Positions 1-7,417 of a DNA stretch of 42,206 bases are shown here, piece after piece (positions within the stretch are counted from its first letter, which is position 1; every line of letters starts with the position of its first letter). The notes under the pieces are model-generated. The model saw only the letters and a list, made by a program, of their open reading frames with translations. It was not told where the DNA came from and made no database searches. The position numbers and the translations under genes are program-made. The stretch comes from CBDVBD01 sp965372135 (GTDB lineage: Bacteria; Electryoneota; RPQS01; CBDVBD01): the NCBI GenBank assembly GCA_965372135.1, contig CBDVBD010000008.1:1-42206 (forward strand), in the 5' to 3' direction.

Positions 1-45
1 TAATGTCAATATTCATACCAATGTTCATATATATTTAAATCAGGC

Positions 46-77
46 AAAAAAAAACCTTCCAAATGTAGGAAAGTTTT
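46..77 (-). terminator. Rho-independent terminator after flgM
   Basis: Bases 51-60 and 68-77 form a 10-bp stem with a 7-base loop. Read on the minus strand the stem contains one U-G wobble and is followed by an uninterrupted run of nine U (complement of the A run at 46-54). It lies about 115 bases beyond the flgM stop and ends the leftward flagellar block. On the plus strand the same stem has a C-A mismatch and no T-run, so the minus strand is the functional direction. Confidence 0.85.
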
Positions 78-192
78 CTGATTGCAGGTACTTTGTTATA
101 CCAGACACGATAACAATTGGTAAAGAACAACACCGGTTTAGCGGAAAAATAGACCGCTCAATGAGGCAAGAATTACCGCCTATAAAACGGTT

Positions 193-687
193 TTATGCCA
201 GTATATCATTAATCACCCTTTCCGCCGTGATCGACAGAACATCCTGTTGCTGATAAACGCCTGTGACTTGGCGATTACGTGCTAATTGGATTTTATCGCT
301 ACGCACATCCGGAACATCCCGGGCGATGGTTGTGGCTGTGCTTGGGGATTTCTCACTTTGAATTACTGATTGGATAGTATCAGAAGCAAGCAGCTTATCC
401 GCGACTTTACCCAGGGTATCTTCCTGGAAGTAGAATCCGCTTGCCACACGTTTTTTCGCGGCTTCGATGCGGGCGAGAGATTCCTGAGAAACGGCGCTGG
501 CACGGGCTTTCAGGTCTTGGAATTCCTGGTTGAGCGCCTGAGCGCGGCTGGAGATTTGTACTGCGTCCCCGCCGGTTTTTGTTTCTGTCTGGAGTTTTTC
601 TTGAGACGGAGGAACAGGTTCGCCCTTTAGCTTTTTCTGGTGGGACAGTTCCTTGGGTCCGACAGATTGAATGACTTCCACAGCCAA
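193..687 (-). CDS. FlgM-like anti-sigma-28 factor with duplicated C-terminal module
   Basis: This 164-residue protein resembles FlgM, which binds sigma-28 (FliA) and blocks late flagellar transcription until it is exported. A DAVQISSRAQ stretch at residues 41-50 matches the usual start of the FlgM homology region. The sigma-binding helix pattern (K/R-rich helix, then G-x-Y, then a hydrophobic helix) occurs twice: residues 69-101 (around ASGFYFQED) and 127-162 (around VTGVYQQQD). Normal FlgM is about 90-100 residues and has one copy, so the doubling is unusual. The start is a TTG with a good GAGGTG ribosome site 7 bases upstream. Its own sigma-28 promoter precedes it (730-756) and an intrinsic terminator follows. 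FlgM identity is inferred from the motif and the context. Confidence 0.75.
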   Translation of the reverse strand: MAVEVIQSVGPKELSHQKKLKGEPVPPSQEKLQTETKTGGDAVQISSRAQALNQEFQDLKARASAVSQESLARIEAAKKRVASGFYFQEDTLGKVADKLLASDTIQSVIQSEKSPSTATTIARDVPDVRSDKIQLARNRQVTGVYQQQDVLSITAERVINDILA

Positions 688-729
688 TTTATCACCTCAT
701 GCGTAAATAATTAATGCTCTACTTTAAGT

Positions 730-756
730 ATATCGGCACCTTTAGATGAACCTTTA
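730..756 (-). promoter_or_regulatory. Sigma-28 promoter of flgM
   Basis: On the minus strand TAAAGGTT (749-756), an 11-base spacer and GCCGATAT (730-737) match the FliA consensus TAAAGTTT-N11-GCCGATAA at 14 of 16 positions with the exact spacing. The start codon lies about 43 bases beyond the -10 box. This makes flgM a late gene under its own target sigma factor, a known feedback design. Confidence 0.85.
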
Positions 757-787
757 GCGATTTTATAAAAGTTTTTTCCGATTCCGA

Positions 788-1297
788 TCAAACCAGGAGA
801 TTAACGACTCCGTTGCTAAACATAGGAATTGGAGCGGCTTTTTGGCTCGGCGAACCTGATTTGGAGTCGGCATCTGTTTCGGGACGAGTCACCACGGTGG
901 TTTCGCCGCCCTCCACATATATCTTCCCACACTCAGGGCAAATTCCGTGCCTTATGTCCACGTGCACCGAGACCACTTCCTGCCCTTCTCGTTCCGCTTT
1001 TTGGGTTTCATGGGTTACATGTTCCCGTTCGTGACTCCAGATTGCCGCTTCGGCATTTTGCGGGTCCACCTGGGTGGGTGTTTGGAACGATACGGATGGA
1101 TCGGACGACCGGTCTTGGTACTTTCGATTGCTGCAAGTTTCACATTCTTCAGACGGATTGCTTGAAAGCAACTGATCCGCCTGCTTTGTGTTCTGCGCAG
1201 CAGCACCGAGCGCCAAAATGTTGATATCCGCGGTACTATATGTCGATATTCCCGGTATCATGGGAGAAACAACTTCCACAACTGAAATGCCTATCAA
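788..1297 (-). CDS. Small HExxH metalloprotease-like protein (SprA-related family)
   Basis: This 169-residue protein has a CETCSNRKYQD block (Cys52, Cys55), then a SFQTPTQVDPQNA segment, then SHEREHV, which contains an HExxH zinc-protease motif at His89-His93. A second CPEC pair (Cys120, Cys123) follows. This order matches the small 'SprA-related' putative metalloprotease family I recall from other bacteria; proteolytic activity there is predicted and, to my knowledge, not well characterised. No signal peptide is evident. The start is uncertain: the TTG at 1297 has no clear ribosome site, while an in-frame ATG at 1261 (Met13) is preceded by GGAAG. It lies downstream of fliS and just upstream of the flgM promoter, so a role in filament or secretion maturation is possible but only inferred. 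Confidence 0.65.
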   Translation of the reverse strand: MIGISVVEVVSPMIPGISTYSTADINILALGAAAQNTKQADQLLSSNPSEECETCSNRKYQDRSSDPSVSFQTPTQVDPQNAEAAIWSHEREHVTHETQKAEREGQEVVSVHVDIRHGICPECGKIYVEGGETTVVTRPETDADSKSGSPSQKAAPIPMFSNGVVNLLV

Positions 1298-1418
1298 CGG
1301 GTGGAAAGGGATGATAAGAAAAGGTTAGAGTATTGGCTAAATAACGGGGAATTTCGAGATTAAGCCCTTTTGCTAAGGTGTTGATCCGTGCGCTTAGGGC
1401 ATTGATCAATTTCTGCAT
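1236..1418 (-). other. Possible small ORF of 60 residues, unrecognised
   Basis: An ATG at 1418 has a CAGGAA ribosome site about 10 bases upstream and opens a 60-residue frame. Its first 38 residues (beginning MQKLINALSARINTLAK) look like an ordinary helical protein start. Its tail overlaps the 5' end of the metalloprotease gene in another frame. It could be a real small gene, or the end of a gene disrupted by frameshifts (see the entry for 1298-1672). Confidence 0.25.
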
Positions 1419-1672
1419 TTTTCGCTGTTCCTGCGAATTTTTTCGGAGAGCCTATCTGGTCCAGCATTGATTTCAGCTTGGACCCGGCGTTGTTCCTGAG
1501 CTACAAAATTTATAGTAAAATCTCTAATTTCCGAACAATAATCAACACTTAACCAATCCGTTTATCTGCCTCCTCCGACACTGCCGAGAGGTAGTTAACA
1601 TCGATATAATTAGGGTTGGACAACCGGATATTCCAAAACAGATATTGATCTGCAGGGATTCGGGTTGCCGGT
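1298..1672 (-). other. Gap between fliS and the metalloprotease gene with coding-like frames
   Basis: No intact conventional gene covers most of this 375-base gap. On the minus strand, one frame is open from just after the fliS stop to a TAA at 1549-1551. A second frame is open from about 1548 to a TGA at 1406-1408, with a charged, helix-prone translation (contains FVAQEQRRVQAEINAG). A third frame starts at the ATG at 1418. None of the first two has an ATG, GTG or TTG at a sensible place except an internal TTG. This may be a decayed or frameshifted gene of roughly 110 residues, a sequencing error, or simply noncoding sequence. Confidence 0.3.
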
Positions 1673-2059
1673 CTAATCTACCTTTAATTTATTAAACAAC
1701 TCGTCCCATGCCTCTCTGAGACCTGTGAGAATTTCAATGACCACATCTAAGGGTTCTGTTGAGTTTTCCAAGTTCGCTTTGGAAAGCTGTTTGGTTAAAT
1801 AGAAGTACAGATTGTTCAATGATTGAGCCACGTCGCGACCTTCGCCGAGGTTTAAAGAATTACGGAGTTCGGCGACGGCGGCGAATGCGCGATCTATACA
1901 TAAGCCCTTACCCTGAGTGTCATCCGCCAAGATACGTTTCCTGGCTTCCTTGGCGAAACGGATGGCACCGTCGTAGGTCATCAAAATCAACTGTGGTTGT
2001 CCAGCAGTGTTAAACTGTACAGCCTCATATTCCGAATATGGATTCTTAGGCGCAGACAC
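1673..2059 (-). CDS. Flagellin export chaperone FliS
   Basis: FliS binds the C-terminus of flagellin in the cytoplasm, prevents early polymerisation and delivers it to the export gate. The 128 residues are the usual length. The N-terminal NPYSEYEAVQFNTAGQPQL block followed by LMTYDGAIRFAKEA is the FliS signature, and the rest is an all-helical bundle ending in a WDELFNKL-type helix. The start is GTG with a GGAGG site 4 bases upstream. It sits directly after fliD, the classical fliD-fliS order, with 76 bases between, and should be co-transcribed with flagellin 1 and fliD from the sigma-28 promoter at 5304-5330. Confidence 0.93.
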   Translation of the reverse strand: MSAPKNPYSEYEAVQFNTAGQPQLILMTYDGAIRFAKEARKRILADDTQGKGLCIDRAFAAVAELRNSLNLGEGRDVAQSLNNLYFYLTKQLSKANLENSTEPLDVVIEILTGLREAWDELFNKLKVD

Positions 2060-2135
2060 GCCACCTCCCTGCCCACAGGGCGTTTATCCGATCTATGTTA
2101 CGACAAGCTCGATTAAGCCAAACTATGTCCCAATC

Positions 2136-4064
2136 CTAACCTAATATGCTGGATAGGTACTGTGATTGGGTCTGTAATTGAGATAATGCAACTTCGAGAT
2201 TCGTAAATTGCCGGCGATACATTTCTTCGCGTTTTTCCAATCGTTCTTCCATATTCTCGATCCGGTCGCTTAAGGAGCTGATCCGGGCATTCAATTCCTC
2301 AGTGGCGAAATGTACGTTACCGTCGAGTGGGTCGTTGATATCACCGAGCTGGGTGCCCAAATCGGCAAAGACACCGATACCCAGCCGGATGGTAGCCGTC
2401 ACTGTCCCACCTCCGCCGCTGGGAGGGTCAAAGCCTAAGATCAATCCTTCTGCAGCGGTACCGTCAGCACCGGTGATGATTAGACCATCTACGACTGCGG
2501 CGATGCCGTCAATAGTGGCGGCGGTGATGTTTCCTTCCGCATCGTAGGTGATCTCCACATCATGTGTGCCGGCATGAGTGGCAGACGTTCTCGATTGGTA
2601 GATAACGGACGATTCGGAACTGTAACTGTTCTCGATGAACAGGTTAACTACGCTTTCGAAATCCTCCGTCAGGGCATCTGACAATTCGGTGGAGTCCACC
2701 GATAACATCCCGCCGGCGCCTATGGATATCCCGATTTCCACCAAACTGGATACCGTGGCATCATCCGATAATCCCTGCACCATGGAACTGATGATAGACT
2801 GCACGGTACTTCGGATGGAGCCGACGGTGGGATCGCCCAATAACGGCTGGGCAAATTCATCTTCCTCATCGTAGGATGTGGCGGCTTGGATAGTAGCCAT
2901 CAGGCTGTTGTAAGCGTTGACGAAATCGTTGATCTGGGTTACTACTGCCGCTGTGTCGTTAGACACCGTGACAGTGACCGTGGTGTTTTCGTCCGCGCTC
3001 AACAGGTCTAGTGTCACGCCTTCGATGATGTCGGTGATAGTGTTTGACGACTTGGTCATGTAGATGCCGTCCACCCGAATACGGGCGTCGGCAGCCGCTT
3101 GAAGAGTGGGGTTATAAACGTCCACATCCCAAGTGTCGCCGCCCACCAGGTCCTCACTGCTACCCACGTCGAAGGTTAGTGTAACCCCTTCCGCCACCGT
3201 GAGTTCCTCTCCGGCGTATCCGGAAGGGATGATAAAACTGCCGCTACCACCGGCACTGTCTGTCCAGTTTATGGTGATATCGGCAGCTCCTACGGTATAG
3301 TGGGTACCGGTGGTCCCACCGACGGTGAAGGAAAAGGTCTTGTTATCAGTGCCGGAATAGCTGGCGGATCCTCCGATGGACACGTGGGACGTCCCGCCCC
3401 AACTGGATGATTCTTCCGGACTATCGATAAGGGTATTGGCGAAATCGAGGCTGGTGGGATTGGAGGTGATGCTTATCACATTCTCCTCTCCGGTTTCCGT
3501 CGATGTCAACACCAACCGATACTCGTTCTCATCTGACCCGTCGTTCAGGACAGTAGCTGTAATCAGGTTGTCGTTATCGTTGTCCCGGTTGATCAAGTCC
3601 GCCAGTTGGTTCAGGGTGGTACTCCCGTCGATGTCATCATCGTCGATGGTGATAGTATCGGATCCTATGGTGATGACCATGTCACCACCGCTGTCTCCTA
3701 CCGGGGTTGTGTCCGCATCCACCCATCCCTGGCAGGCAATTTTATGTGCTCGAGCCAATTGTTGCACGACCACTTCATAACTGCCGGGAGTTGCGGAAGC
3801 AGAGGCGGTTACACCCAGGATGGTGCCGTTGGAAGACGACGCCGATTTCTGGGCAAATTCCGATAGGACGTCCAATGCTTGCACCGTACTCTGCAATGAC
3901 TGCAGCTGTCCTTGGATAGAACTCCAGCGCGACAACCGAGATTGCAGATCCGCCTGCCGATTTTCCAGCAAGTTGATAGGTTGCCTGTCTATTGCGAGCA
4001 ACTGCTGGATAGTGGATTCCCAATCGATCCCGGTAGCCAAACCGGTAAAATAGGTATCAGGCAT
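2136..4064 (-). CDS. Filament cap protein FliD (HAP2)
   Basis: FliD caps the growing filament and drives flagellin insertion. The 642-residue protein has a FliD N-terminal domain (residues 1-110, starting MPDTYFTGLATGIDWES, then a coiled-coil segment at 35-60). Long beta-rich insertion domains follow (about 115-315), then the FliD C-terminal domain (about 315-600) with a flagellin-IN-like stretch (ARIRVDGIYMTKSSNTI), and finally a terminal coiled coil (588-642) ending QSQYLSSILG. It is longer than the common 450-550 residues because of the Asp/Thr/Gly-rich insertion at about 215-315. A strong AAGGAGG site lies 9 bases before the ATG. It is placed between flagellin 1 and fliS. Confidence 0.93.
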   Translation of the reverse strand: MPDTYFTGLATGIDWESTIQQLLAIDRQPINLLENRQADLQSRLSRWSSIQGQLQSLQSTVQALDVLSEFAQKSASSSNGTILGVTASASATPGSYEVVVQQLARAHKIACQGWVDADTTPVGDSGGDMVITIGSDTITIDDDDIDGSTTLNQLADLINRDNDNDNLITATVLNDGSDENEYRLVLTSTETGEENVISITSNPTSLDFANTLIDSPEESSSWGGTSHVSIGGSASYSGTDNKTFSFTVGGTTGTHYTVGAADITINWTDSAGGSGSFIIPSGYAGEELTVAEGVTLTFDVGSSEDLVGGDTWDVDVYNPTLQAAADARIRVDGIYMTKSSNTITDIIEGVTLDLLSADENTTVTVTVSNDTAAVVTQINDFVNAYNSLMATIQAATSYDEEDEFAQPLLGDPTVGSIRSTVQSIISSMVQGLSDDATVSSLVEIGISIGAGGMLSVDSTELSDALTEDFESVVNLFIENSYSSESSVIYQSRTSATHAGTHDVEITYDAEGNITAATIDGIAAVVDGLIITGADGTAAEGLILGFDPPSGGGGTVTATIRLGIGVFADLGTQLGDINDPLDGNVHFATEELNARISSLSDRIENMEERLEKREEMYRRQFTNLEVALSQLQTQSQYLSSILG

Positions 4065-4155
4065 GGATTTAAGCCTCCTTTGTGGAGGTGACGACTGGAA
4101 AAACGCTTCAGGCGTATGTACCGACTATTAACGTCAATGTCAAAGAAGTCTCCCA

Positions 4156-4180
4156 CGGCATCAAGATCAATCTGATGCCG
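4156..4180 (-). other. Hairpin in the flagellin 1-fliD spacer (third of three)
   Basis: CGGCATCA (4156-4163) and TGATGCCG (4173-4180) form a perfect 8-bp stem with a 9-base loop. No U-tract follows on either strand, so it is not a standard terminator. It is the last of three hairpins after the flagellin 1 stop on the leftward transcript. Confidence 0.5.
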
Positions 4181-4211
4181 GGTTTGCTTCCAGGGACGTG
4201 CCTCTAAGGTA

Positions 4212-4237
4212 CCGGCGGGGTTGATTTACCGCGCCGG
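4212..4237 (-). other. Hairpin in the flagellin 1-fliD spacer (second of three)
   Basis: CCGGCG (4212-4217) and CGCCGG (4232-4237) form a 6-bp GC-only stem; two further inner G-C pairs are possible across one mismatch. No U-tract follows. Confidence 0.4.
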
Positions 4238-4262
4238 CTGTCCAGGTGGCATAAGCCCCTCA

Positions 4263-4289
4263 GGGTCGGATACTACCATAATCCGACCC
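4263..4289 (-). other. Hairpin directly after flagellin 1 (first of three)
   Basis: GGGTCGGAT (4263-4271) and ATCCGACCC (4281-4289) form a perfect 9-bp stem with a 9-base loop, 10 bases after the flagellin 1 stop codon. Without a U-tract it is more likely a 3' stabilising structure or RNA-processing boundary for the abundant flagellin mRNA than a full terminator, so reduced read-through into fliD is possible. Confidence 0.55.
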
Positions 4290-4298
4290 CGGTTGCTA

Positions 4299-5198
4299 TT
4301 ATCCCAATATTCCCGCTACCATAGACGGAACCATGTTTGCCTGTGTCAGCATGGAGATTCCGGTCTGCAACAAGATCTGGGCACGAGTGAAGTTCATCAT
4401 CTCTTGTGCCATATCAGCATCACGAATCATGGATTCAGACGCAACGGCGGATTCCTGGCTGACTTGCAGATTCATAATTGTATTCTGCAAGCGTTCAACC
4501 AGCGATCCGATGAAGGTTCTCTCCACGTCCTTGGAATTGATAGCAGTGATGATGTTCGCTAACGAACCCTGCGCTGATCCAGTGGTGCAGACATCCAGAC
4601 TTGCCAGTCCGAGATGGTCAGCAGTCATGCCACCGAGGTTGACGTAATAGTAGTCGTCACCGGCTACGTTGTTGCCGCCGATGTGGAACTTGATGGCTGC
4701 CGCATTGGCAGTAGTGGTCACCTGGCTGTATCCCAGCGCCAAGCAGGTCCCGGTATTATCAGTGGTGGAAGCCCTGGCACCGTTGATTAGGTGCGCGCCG
4801 TTATATGTGGTAACATTGGCGATCCGAGTGATTTCAGATTTCAGCTGCTGGAACTCCACGTTTGCCACCTGACGGTCCAATGTAGTCAAGGCTCCGTTGG
4901 ATGCCTGAACGGAGATGGCTCTCATACGGATGAGCTTTTCGTCGATTACGGCTAAGGCGCCTTCAGCAGTCTGAAGCATGTTGACGTTAACGTTTGCGTT
5001 CTTTTCTGCTTCCTGCATACCGCTAATCTGGGCGCGGAACCGTTCGGAAATTCCCAAAGAAGTGGGATCATCCCAGGCATAGTTGATTCTCAAACCCGAT
5101 GACAAGCGTTGCACCGCGGAATCCAACTGGTTTGACACTTTCCAGAGATTCCGGTGCGCCGCCATTGCCAGCAGGTTGTGATTAATTCTCATACTCAT
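4299..5198 (-). CDS. Flagellin 1
   Basis: This is a filament subunit of 299 residues. The D0/D1 N-terminus is canonical (MSMRINHNLLAMAAHRN, then RLSSGLRIN, then an SERFRAQISGM block), and the C-terminal D1/D0 ends QANMVPSMVAGILG. Only a short central segment of about 75 residues replaces the usual variable D2/D3. It carries two cysteines (Cys152 in NTGTCLALG, Cys204 in LDVCTTG), which is uncommon in flagellins. An upstream in-frame TTG at 5216 is rejected because the GAAGGAGGA ribosome site lies between it and the ATG at 5198. It aligns without gaps to flagellin 2 with about 84% identity (47 differences counted by eye). It is preceded by a sigma-28 promoter and a leader hairpin, and followed by fliD and fliS. 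Confidence 0.95.
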   Translation of the reverse strand: MSMRINHNLLAMAAHRNLWKVSNQLDSAVQRLSSGLRINYAWDDPTSLGISERFRAQISGMQEAEKNANVNVNMLQTAEGALAVIDEKLIRMRAISVQASNGALTTLDRQVANVEFQQLKSEITRIANVTTYNGAHLINGARASTTDNTGTCLALGYSQVTTTANAAAIKFHIGGNNVAGDDYYYVNLGGMTADHLGLASLDVCTTGSAQGSLANIITAINSKDVERTFIGSLVERLQNTIMNLQVSQESAVASESMIRDADMAQEMMNFTRAQILLQTGISMLTQANMVPSMVAGILG

Positions 5199-5267
5199 TG
5201 TCCGATCCTCCTTCAACTAACAATTGTATTTGGTTTGGCAACCTGTTTTTTCTTACAATAAGGCATT

Positions 5268-5289
5268 CCATGCTTGGTCTTAAGCATGG
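5268..5289 (-). other. Leader hairpin of the flagellin 1 mRNA
   Basis: CCATGCTT (5268-5275) and AAGCATGG (5282-5289) form a perfect 8-bp stem with a 6-base loop. It lies near the 5' end of the transcript predicted from the sigma-28 promoter at 5304-5330 and about 70 bases before the start codon. 5'-end hairpins are known to stabilise abundant mRNAs; that role here is inferred. Confidence 0.5.
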
Positions 5290-5303
5290 GCTGCTTGTTG
5301 ATA

Positions 5304-5330
5304 TTATCGGTTACCCCTATACAAACTTTA
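5304..5330 (-). promoter_or_regulatory. Sigma-28 promoter of flagellin 1
   Basis: The minus strand reads TAAAGTTT (5323-5330), an 11-base spacer, then ACCGATAA (5304-5311). Fifteen of sixteen bases fit the FliA consensus TAAAGTTT-N11-GCCGATAA with ideal spacing. It leaves a 5' leader of roughly 100 bases before the ATG at 5198. It is the clearest promoter in the window. Confidence 0.93.
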
Positions 5331-5403
5331 GTGCTTTAGGAGTGGTTCGAACAAATCGTATGCAAGTTCCTTACATCAGGCGGTGGTTTACCTCCAATTA
5401 AAT

Positions 5404-7353
5404 TTATGTAAAATAGGCATCAAGCCATATACTTACGTTCAATAACATCCATACTTTCATACTGTAATTGGGTGTCTCGTTTTTGTGAATCAAGCGCTCG
5501 ACTTCCTGAATGTCGAATACATCCGGCATAATTTTACTTTGATGAATGGTATTCCAGACATAATCGCGATAAGAACCCTGGAACCATTGATCCAGCGGTA
5601 CCGGAAAAGCAAGTTTTCGTCGTTCGATGATGGGTTGTGGTACCATATCCTGAAAGCTTCTCTTTAAAATGTATTTAGGAATGTCGAGATTTTCGGCAAT
5701 TTCCAGACAATGAGCTCCCTCGGCAAGTTTGGCGTGTTCCGGGCTCCTCCACCGCAATTTGTATTCCAACGGAATTCCAGCGGCGAATTCGAGCAGGTCG
5801 GTATCGGTAAAGGGAACCCTGCCTTCCACGGAAGCCGCCATAGTCGTGGTATCCAGCCGAGCTAACAGTCCGGAAAGATGTACCGTTTCCAGGATGTTCA
5901 ATATGCGGTCTTCGGGCAACATTTGCTCCAAAGGCTGGAATTTTTGTGCCCAGTAATCCGCAATCGGATCATTATCCTCCGAGAGCTGATAAGCCGGCTT
6001 TAACAGCCGCCGGAGTTCCTCCGGTGCCAACCAGCAGTAAGCCGCTCGGAAATGGGACAATTCATCATCGAAATCCAACGTATTATAAAAGGAAGACAGC
6101 TTGTGTAAAAATTCCCGGCGTTCGGAACCGTTTTTTTGCATTAAACTCTTATAGTCATACGGAGTACGGAGGATCGGTGCATACCCCGCGAACAGTTCGT
6201 CGGCGCCTTCGCCGGACAATACTACGGTGATGTCGTCCTTTAATACCTTTGACATCAGGAACAGAGGCACCTCATTGGGAACCGATAACGGCGCATCCTT
6301 GAACCGGATTAACTCTTCCATGGCGGGGAAGTAGTCGTCCACGCACATTCCGATTTCCGTGTGATTGGTGCCAAAAAGTTTTGACGCAAGTTGAGAGTAT
6401 GGAAATTCATTACACGAAGAATCGTCAAATCCGATGGAATAGGTCCGGATTTGTTGATCGCTTAGTTGTTGTAACAACCCCACCAGGATGGTGGAATCCA
6501 AACCGCCGCTCAGGTATGCCCCAAGCGGAACATCGGAATAGCTCTGCCGCTCCACGGATCGGGAAAGCAGATCACGCACTTTGGCGGCATAGTATCCTTC
6601 TCCGCGGTCTTCCCGCTGATCGTTTGGGATGACCGGGAACGACCAGTACCGGGCAACATGGGGAGTTTCGCTGTCCCCGTGCCGGTCCGAAGTCACGCCC
6701 TGAAATGTTATGACGGTACCGGGTTCCACGGAATTGATACCCTGGAAAAGAGTTTCGCTGTTCATAATGGGCTGGTAATGCGAGAGGTAGTATGCCAACA
6801 CCTTGGGATTCAAGGCAGGTTTCCACCCCGGGACTTCCAGCAGCGCTTTGATCTCCGAGGCGAAGTACACTCGGTGGTCATGCCGCATCCAGTACAGGGG
6901 TTTAATACCCAATCGATCCCGAGCTAAGTGCAGCTTATGGGATTGCCGGTCCCAAACTGCAAAAGCAAACATCCCCTCAAGTTCTTCCAAGCAGTCCAAT
7001 CCCTGTTCCAGATAGGCGTGTAGTAATACTTCGGTATCGGAACAGGTCTTAAAGGAATGCCCTTTCAGAAGTAGTTGGTTTTTCAGGTCTTGAAAATTGT
7101 AAATTTCACCGTTAAACACCAGCCAGACACGGTCTTGAGGATCCGCCATGGGCTGCTTGCCGCCTTCCAGATCAATTACCTCGAGGCGGCGATGTCCAAA
7201 GGCAACGTCTCCATTTGCCCAAACCCCATGGTCATCGGGTCCGCGGTGGATTAAGGTGGCGATCATCTTCCGAGTGATCGTTTCTGGATCGATACCGCCA
7301 ATGGCACCGCTTTCCGATTTCCTCAAGGTCATTGTGCCGGCTATTCCACACAT
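5404..7353 (-). CDS. Asparagine synthase (glutamine-hydrolysing)-like amidotransferase
   Basis: This 649-residue protein has the AsnB layout: an N-terminal Ntn-type glutaminase (residues 1-210) that starts MCGIAG so that Cys2 is the nucleophile, HRGPDD and NGEIYNF motifs, and a C-terminal ATP-pyrophosphatase domain with the SGGLDST P-loop (about residue 282). The apparent TTG start at 7368 is rejected because Cys must follow the initiator Met. The family makes asparagine from aspartate, ATP and glutamine. Members inside glycan clusters can instead amidate sugar carboxylates or related substrates. Its place after flagellin 2 and a FlgN-like chaperone, directly before the flagellin 1 promoter, favours a modification role, but plain asparagine synthesis cannot be excluded. 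Confidence 0.85.
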   Translation of the reverse strand: MCGIAGTMTLRKSESGAIGGIDPETITRKMIATLIHRGPDDHGVWANGDVAFGHRRLEVIDLEGGKQPMADPQDRVWLVFNGEIYNFQDLKNQLLLKGHSFKTCSDTEVLLHAYLEQGLDCLEELEGMFAFAVWDRQSHKLHLARDRLGIKPLYWMRHDHRVYFASEIKALLEVPGWKPALNPKVLAYYLSHYQPIMNSETLFQGINSVEPGTVITFQGVTSDRHGDSETPHVARYWSFPVIPNDQREDRGEGYYAAKVRDLLSRSVERQSYSDVPLGAYLSGGLDSTILVGLLQQLSDQQIRTYSIGFDDSSCNEFPYSQLASKLFGTNHTEIGMCVDDYFPAMEELIRFKDAPLSVPNEVPLFLMSKVLKDDITVVLSGEGADELFAGYAPILRTPYDYKSLMQKNGSERREFLHKLSSFYNTLDFDDELSHFRAAYCWLAPEELRRLLKPAYQLSEDNDPIADYWAQKFQPLEQMLPEDRILNILETVHLSGLLARLDTTTMAASVEGRVPFTDTDLLEFAAGIPLEYKLRWRSPEHAKLAEGAHCLEIAENLDIPKYILKRSFQDMVPQPIIERRKLAFPVPLDQWFQGSYRDYVWNTIHQSKIMPDVFDIQEVERLIHKNETPNYSMKVWMLLNVSIWLDAYFT

Positions 7354-7417
7354 CTGATCATTTTCCAATTATTACTGAGTTTAGTTTTCCCTACACGATG
7401 GTTCTTCCGCAGGTGCC

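Noticed and set aside
4099..4115. ACGC/GCGT mini-hairpin followed by five U on the minus strand before fliD
   Set aside because: A 4-bp stem is too weak for a terminator, and fliD needs read-through.
5199..5216. Upstream TTG start for flagellin 1
   Set aside because: The ribosome site lies inside this extension, and flagellin 2 and the family start at MSMRINHN.
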